This document shows positions 62,110-64,000 of a stretch of DNA of 64,000 bases, piece by piece. Within the stretch, counting starts at the first letter, position 1, and each line of letters starts with the position of its first letter. This stretch comes from Chryseobacterium gotjawalense (GTDB taxonomy: Bacteria; Bacteroidota; Bacteroidia; Flavobacteriales; Weeksellaceae): assembly GCF_030012525.1 (NCBI RefSeq), contig NZ_CP124855.1, positions 1,302,001-1,366,000 of the forward strand. The letters run 5' to 3'. A program made the position numbers and the translations under genes. The notes beneath the pieces were generated by a model. It did not search any database, had not been told where the DNA came from, and saw only the letters and a program-made list of their open reading frames with translations.

Positions 62110-62141
62110 TTTCTCTGCTGGAAACTATTTCAGCAGAGAAA
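62110..62141 (+). other. Strong hairpin between pump gene and PII-like gene
   Basis: A 14-bp stem starting TTTCTCTGCTG/CAGCAGAGAAA with one G-T pair and a 4-nt loop. It is followed by only a few T residues, so it may be an attenuator or mRNA stabiliser and not a complete terminator. It lies 17 nt before the next start. Confidence 0.65.
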
Positions 62142-62157
62142 TTTAAAACATCAAACT

Positions 62158-62463
62158 ATGAAATTATTACTCATCACGGCCATCACGGAATTTGAAAATG
62201 AAGTGAAAAATATATTGGTGAAATCCGGGGCAAAATCTTTCACTTATCACACTGTTCAAGGTTTTAAGAATGAAAAAACCAGCAATGTATTAGAAAATTG
62301 GTTCGCCTCTTCCTATTCAGAAACAGAATCTTTGTTGTTCACAGTTTTTGCATCGGCGGAAAATTCCGTTCAAATTCTCGAAAAAATCAAAGAATTCAAT
62401 GGAAAACAAGAAACACTTTCGAAGATCCACATTGCGCTTGTCGCTTTAGAACAACAATTTTAA
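62158..62463 (+). CDS. Small PII-like alpha/beta protein
   Basis: A 101-residue protein with a ferredoxin-like alternation of strands and helices (LLLITAITEFENEVKNIL, FTVFASAENSVQILEKI, KIHIALVAL), as in PII/GlnB-like and CutA-like proteins. PII-like proteins and DUF3240 often sit beside RND pump genes in other bacteria; this one may be a small regulatory partner of the pump. No T-loop signature is seen, so the call is tentative. It follows a strong hairpin. Confidence 0.55.
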   Translation: MKLLLITAITEFENEVKNILVKSGAKSFTYHTVQGFKNEKTSNVLENWFASSYSETESLLFTVFASAENSVQILEKIKEFNGKQETLSKIHIALVALEQQF

Positions 62464-62480
62464 AATAAAAAAAAACAATT

Positions 62481-62684
62481 ATGAGAAATAGAATAATCCA
62501 TGCTTTCGCAGGAACCATGATTTTGGCAAGTATACTTTTAACCCTTTATATGAGCCAAAACTGGTTGTGGTTAACAGGATTCGTAGGTGTTAATTTACTG
62601 CAGTCCTCAGTGACGAACTGGTGTCTGCTGGATAAGATATTAACAAAAATGGGATATACCAATGACGATACGGATGATTTGTGA
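62481..62684 (+). CDS. DUF2892 (YgaP-type) membrane protein
   Basis: A 67-residue protein with two close membrane helices (about 5-25 and 28-50) and the family motif WLTGFVGVNLLQSSVTNWC. DUF2892 is the membrane part of YgaP, where it is fused to a rhodanese domain. Here the rhodanese gene lies about 7 kb upstream in the same locus. It is 17 nt after the PII-like gene and ends the operon. Confidence 0.85.
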   Translation: MRNRIIHAFAGTMILASILLTLYMSQNWLWLTGFVGVNLLQSSVTNWCLLDKILTKMGYTNDDTDDL

Positions 62685-62757
62685 TATTCAACTTCACCGG
62701 AAAAATTTCATCTGTAATTCAACCTTCTCTAAGTAACGTTCCATAATTGAAACAAAA

Positions 62758-62786
62758 AAAGGCAGCAATAAATTATCGCTGCCTTT
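62758..62786. terminator. Hairpin downstream of DUF2892 gene
   Basis: A 9-bp stem AAAGGCAGC/GCTGCCTTT with an 11-nt loop. The minus-strand side has a run of T residues (it would terminate the remnant at 62822 on that strand); the plus side has fewer. Confidence 0.7.
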
Positions 62787-62821
62787 CTAAATATAATTTG
62801 AAAAATAAAATTTCAATAAAT

Positions 62822-62902
62822 CTATTTGACTAAAACTTTTTGGGATTTTACTCCTTTATCAGTCTGCGGCATCAGCATAGATGTGTTATATTCCTGTCCC
62901 CA
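62822..62902 (-). pseudogene. C-terminal fragment of a lost gene
   Basis: On the minus strand a 26-codon run after an in-frame TGA reads WGQEYNTSMLMPQ then KGVKSQKVLVK and stops at 62822-62824. It ends just before a terminator hairpin. It looks like the end of a secreted or sorted protein; the upstream sequence continues in another frame (SGTITVFNCLMG), suggesting a frameshift. Family not recognised. Low support: no conserved domain seen. Confidence 0.35.
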
Positions 62903-63302
62903 TCAAACAATTAAATACTGTTATTGTTCCACTATTTTGAATCTTGTTCAGATTTCTTTTTTTTAAAGTTTAAATTCTCTGGAAGAAATGACGCTAATCA
63001 TCTTATATTCTTGCTTTTCCGCATTTTAAAAAATCATTGCCGTCAGCCCAATGAAAATAAAAAAAACGAATTTAGTCATAATTAATTTCATCCCTCATTC
63101 TACTTCAATAAAATCTGTCACATATGTAATTCTTACAGCAAATATGTAACACTTTTCAGGTAATTATATCTCATATTTACGTTTGTTCTACATTCAAAAA
63201 CTGGCTAAATCTTTCAATTTTAAGTAATATGAAACCGTAAGTTTTTCCGCGGGATTGTAAAAATTGAAAAAAACAGTTGTTCATTATTCTAAACTTATCA
63301 AG
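62903..63302 (+). other. Intergenic region, no gene
   Basis: About 400 nt without a plausible gene. Two ATATGTAA copies at 63122 and 63142 are 20 bp apart and could be half-sites of an operator for the isomerase gene. Confidence 0.4.
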
Positions 63303-64000
63303 ATGAGCAATCAAATGTATCCTTTAAAATTCGATCCTATTTATCAATATCGGTTATGGGGCGGTAGGAGATTAGAAAATTTACTTTCAAAACCACTTCC
63401 TGAAGACGAACCTGTGGGAGAAGCATGGCTGTTAAGCGACCGGAAAGATTATGCAAACGAGGTTTCCGAAGGAGCATTGAAAGGAACAACTTTGACAAAG
63501 TTAATGCATGATTTCCGGTACGAAATTATGGGTAAATTGGGTGGCCATTTCGATCACTTTCCACTTTTGTTAAAATTTCTGGATTGCAAAGAAGTACTGT
63601 CTGTTCAGGTTCATCCGTCGGATCATCAAAAAGAATATATCCCGGAAGGCGATTCCGGAAAAACGGAAGCCTGGGTCGTTTTGGAAACCAGTGAAACCAG
63701 CCGCATCTACGCAGGCTTAAAAAAAGGAACGACCAAAGAGAAATTGCTGGAATCTATTCAGAACAATACCGTATCCGATTGTTTGCACAGTTTCGTGCCC
63801 AAAGAAGATGACGCCATATTTATTCATTCAGGAGCGGTTCACACCCTTGGCGGGACGGTCGTTTTTGAAGTTCAGGAAAACAGTGATGTCACTTTCCGCC
63901 TCTATGATTGGGATCGAACTGATCAGAAAACGGGAAAACCACGCGAACTTCAGGTCGAAGAAGCTGTTGCCTGTATTGATTTTAATCAAGTGGATATTGG
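63303..64000 (+). CDS. manA: Mannose-6-phosphate isomerase, class I (3' end outside window)
   Basis: Interconverts mannose-6-phosphate and fructose-6-phosphate. The first 232 residues are present and the frame is open at the right edge. Features: KFDPIYQYRLWGGRRL at the start, the zinc-site motif QVHPSDHQ near 102-109, TEAWVVLE near 121, and the later IHSGAVHTLGG near 178-188 with a further His ligand, plus ENSDVTFRLYDWDR near 198-211. The N-terminal half of a class I isomerase is complete in sequence. Confidence 0.92.
   Translation, partial: MSNQMYPLKFDPIYQYRLWGGRRLENLLSKPLPEDEPVGEAWLLSDRKDYANEVSEGALKGTTLTKLMHDFRYEIMGKLGGHFDHFPLLLKFLDCKEVLSVQVHPSDHQKEYIPEGDSGKTEAWVVLETSETSRIYAGLKKGTTKEKLLESIQNNTVSDCLHSFVPKEDDAIFIHSGAVHTLGGTVVFEVQENSDVTFRLYDWDRTDQKTGKPRELQVEEAVACIDFNQVDI

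Overview
The window looks like chromosome from a member of the Flavobacteriia (Bacteroidota), most likely a Chryseobacterium/Kaistella-type member of the Weeksellaceae. This assignment is inferred from low GC content, Bacteroidota-type -7 promoter elements (TAnnTTTG), weak or absent Shine-Dalgarno sequences, a complete 14-gene complex I operon with a short NuoG, and families common in this group (DUF349, DUF5606, YugP-like protease, CAT-type amino acid permease). No tRNA, rRNA, CRISPR array or prophage was seen.

Layout. 1-8.9 kb holds housekeeping genes: a beta-CASP metallo-hydrolase cut by the window edge, a P-loop kinase-like protein, aroE, a DUF349 protein, a small exported protein, ribD, a YigZ protein, a membrane zinc peptidase, a GNAT-like protein and a small membrane protein. 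9.0-23.1 kb is the nuoA-N operon for NADH:quinone oxidoreductase, with an unexpected outer-membrane beta-barrel gene between nuoF and nuoG. 23.2-30.4 kb is a TetR-controlled exporter locus (TolC, HlyD-type adaptor, two ABC ATPases, two ABC-2 permeases), a split-gene version of the YbhGFSR arrangement. 30.6-49.5 kb is a mixed region, mostly on the minus strand: a His-rich lipoprotein pair, FUSC, mazG, DUF5606, def, ruvX, a zinc alcohol dehydrogenase, sixA, gcvP, a tiny Cys-rich protein missed by length cut-offs, a J-domain protein, a cluster of four SRPBCC proteins with a VOC protein, tpx, a pentapeptide-repeat protein, rlmF, an AhpD-like protein, a GNAT acetyltransferase and hemN. 49.6-54.3 kb has a BNR-type exported protein, a complete IS1182-family element and an amino acid permease. 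54.5-62.7 kb is a Crp/Fnr regulator, rhodanese, OsmC, TolC, adaptor, RND pump, PII-like small protein and DUF2892 locus. The window ends inside a mannose-6-phosphate isomerase gene.

Most interesting points. (1) The rhodanese-osmC unit and the tolC-RND unit each carry the same Crp-like palindrome (TGTGAT-N4-ATyACTGTA). In both, its centre lies exactly 29.5 nt upstream of the first base of a TAnnTTTG -7 element. The Crp/Fnr protein encoded next door has an R-E-x3-R recognition helix suited to GTGA half-sites. This suggests a small regulon joining sulfane-sulfur or peroxide chemistry to efflux. (2) The IS1182 element sits in the loop of the intrinsic terminator of the amino acid permease gene, flanked by an 8-bp duplication, and brings its own hairpins at both ends. 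(3) The ABC exporter ATPases carry complementary defects that predict one good and one degenerate ATP site. (4) Two gene remnants and several short repeats lie in intergenic DNA.
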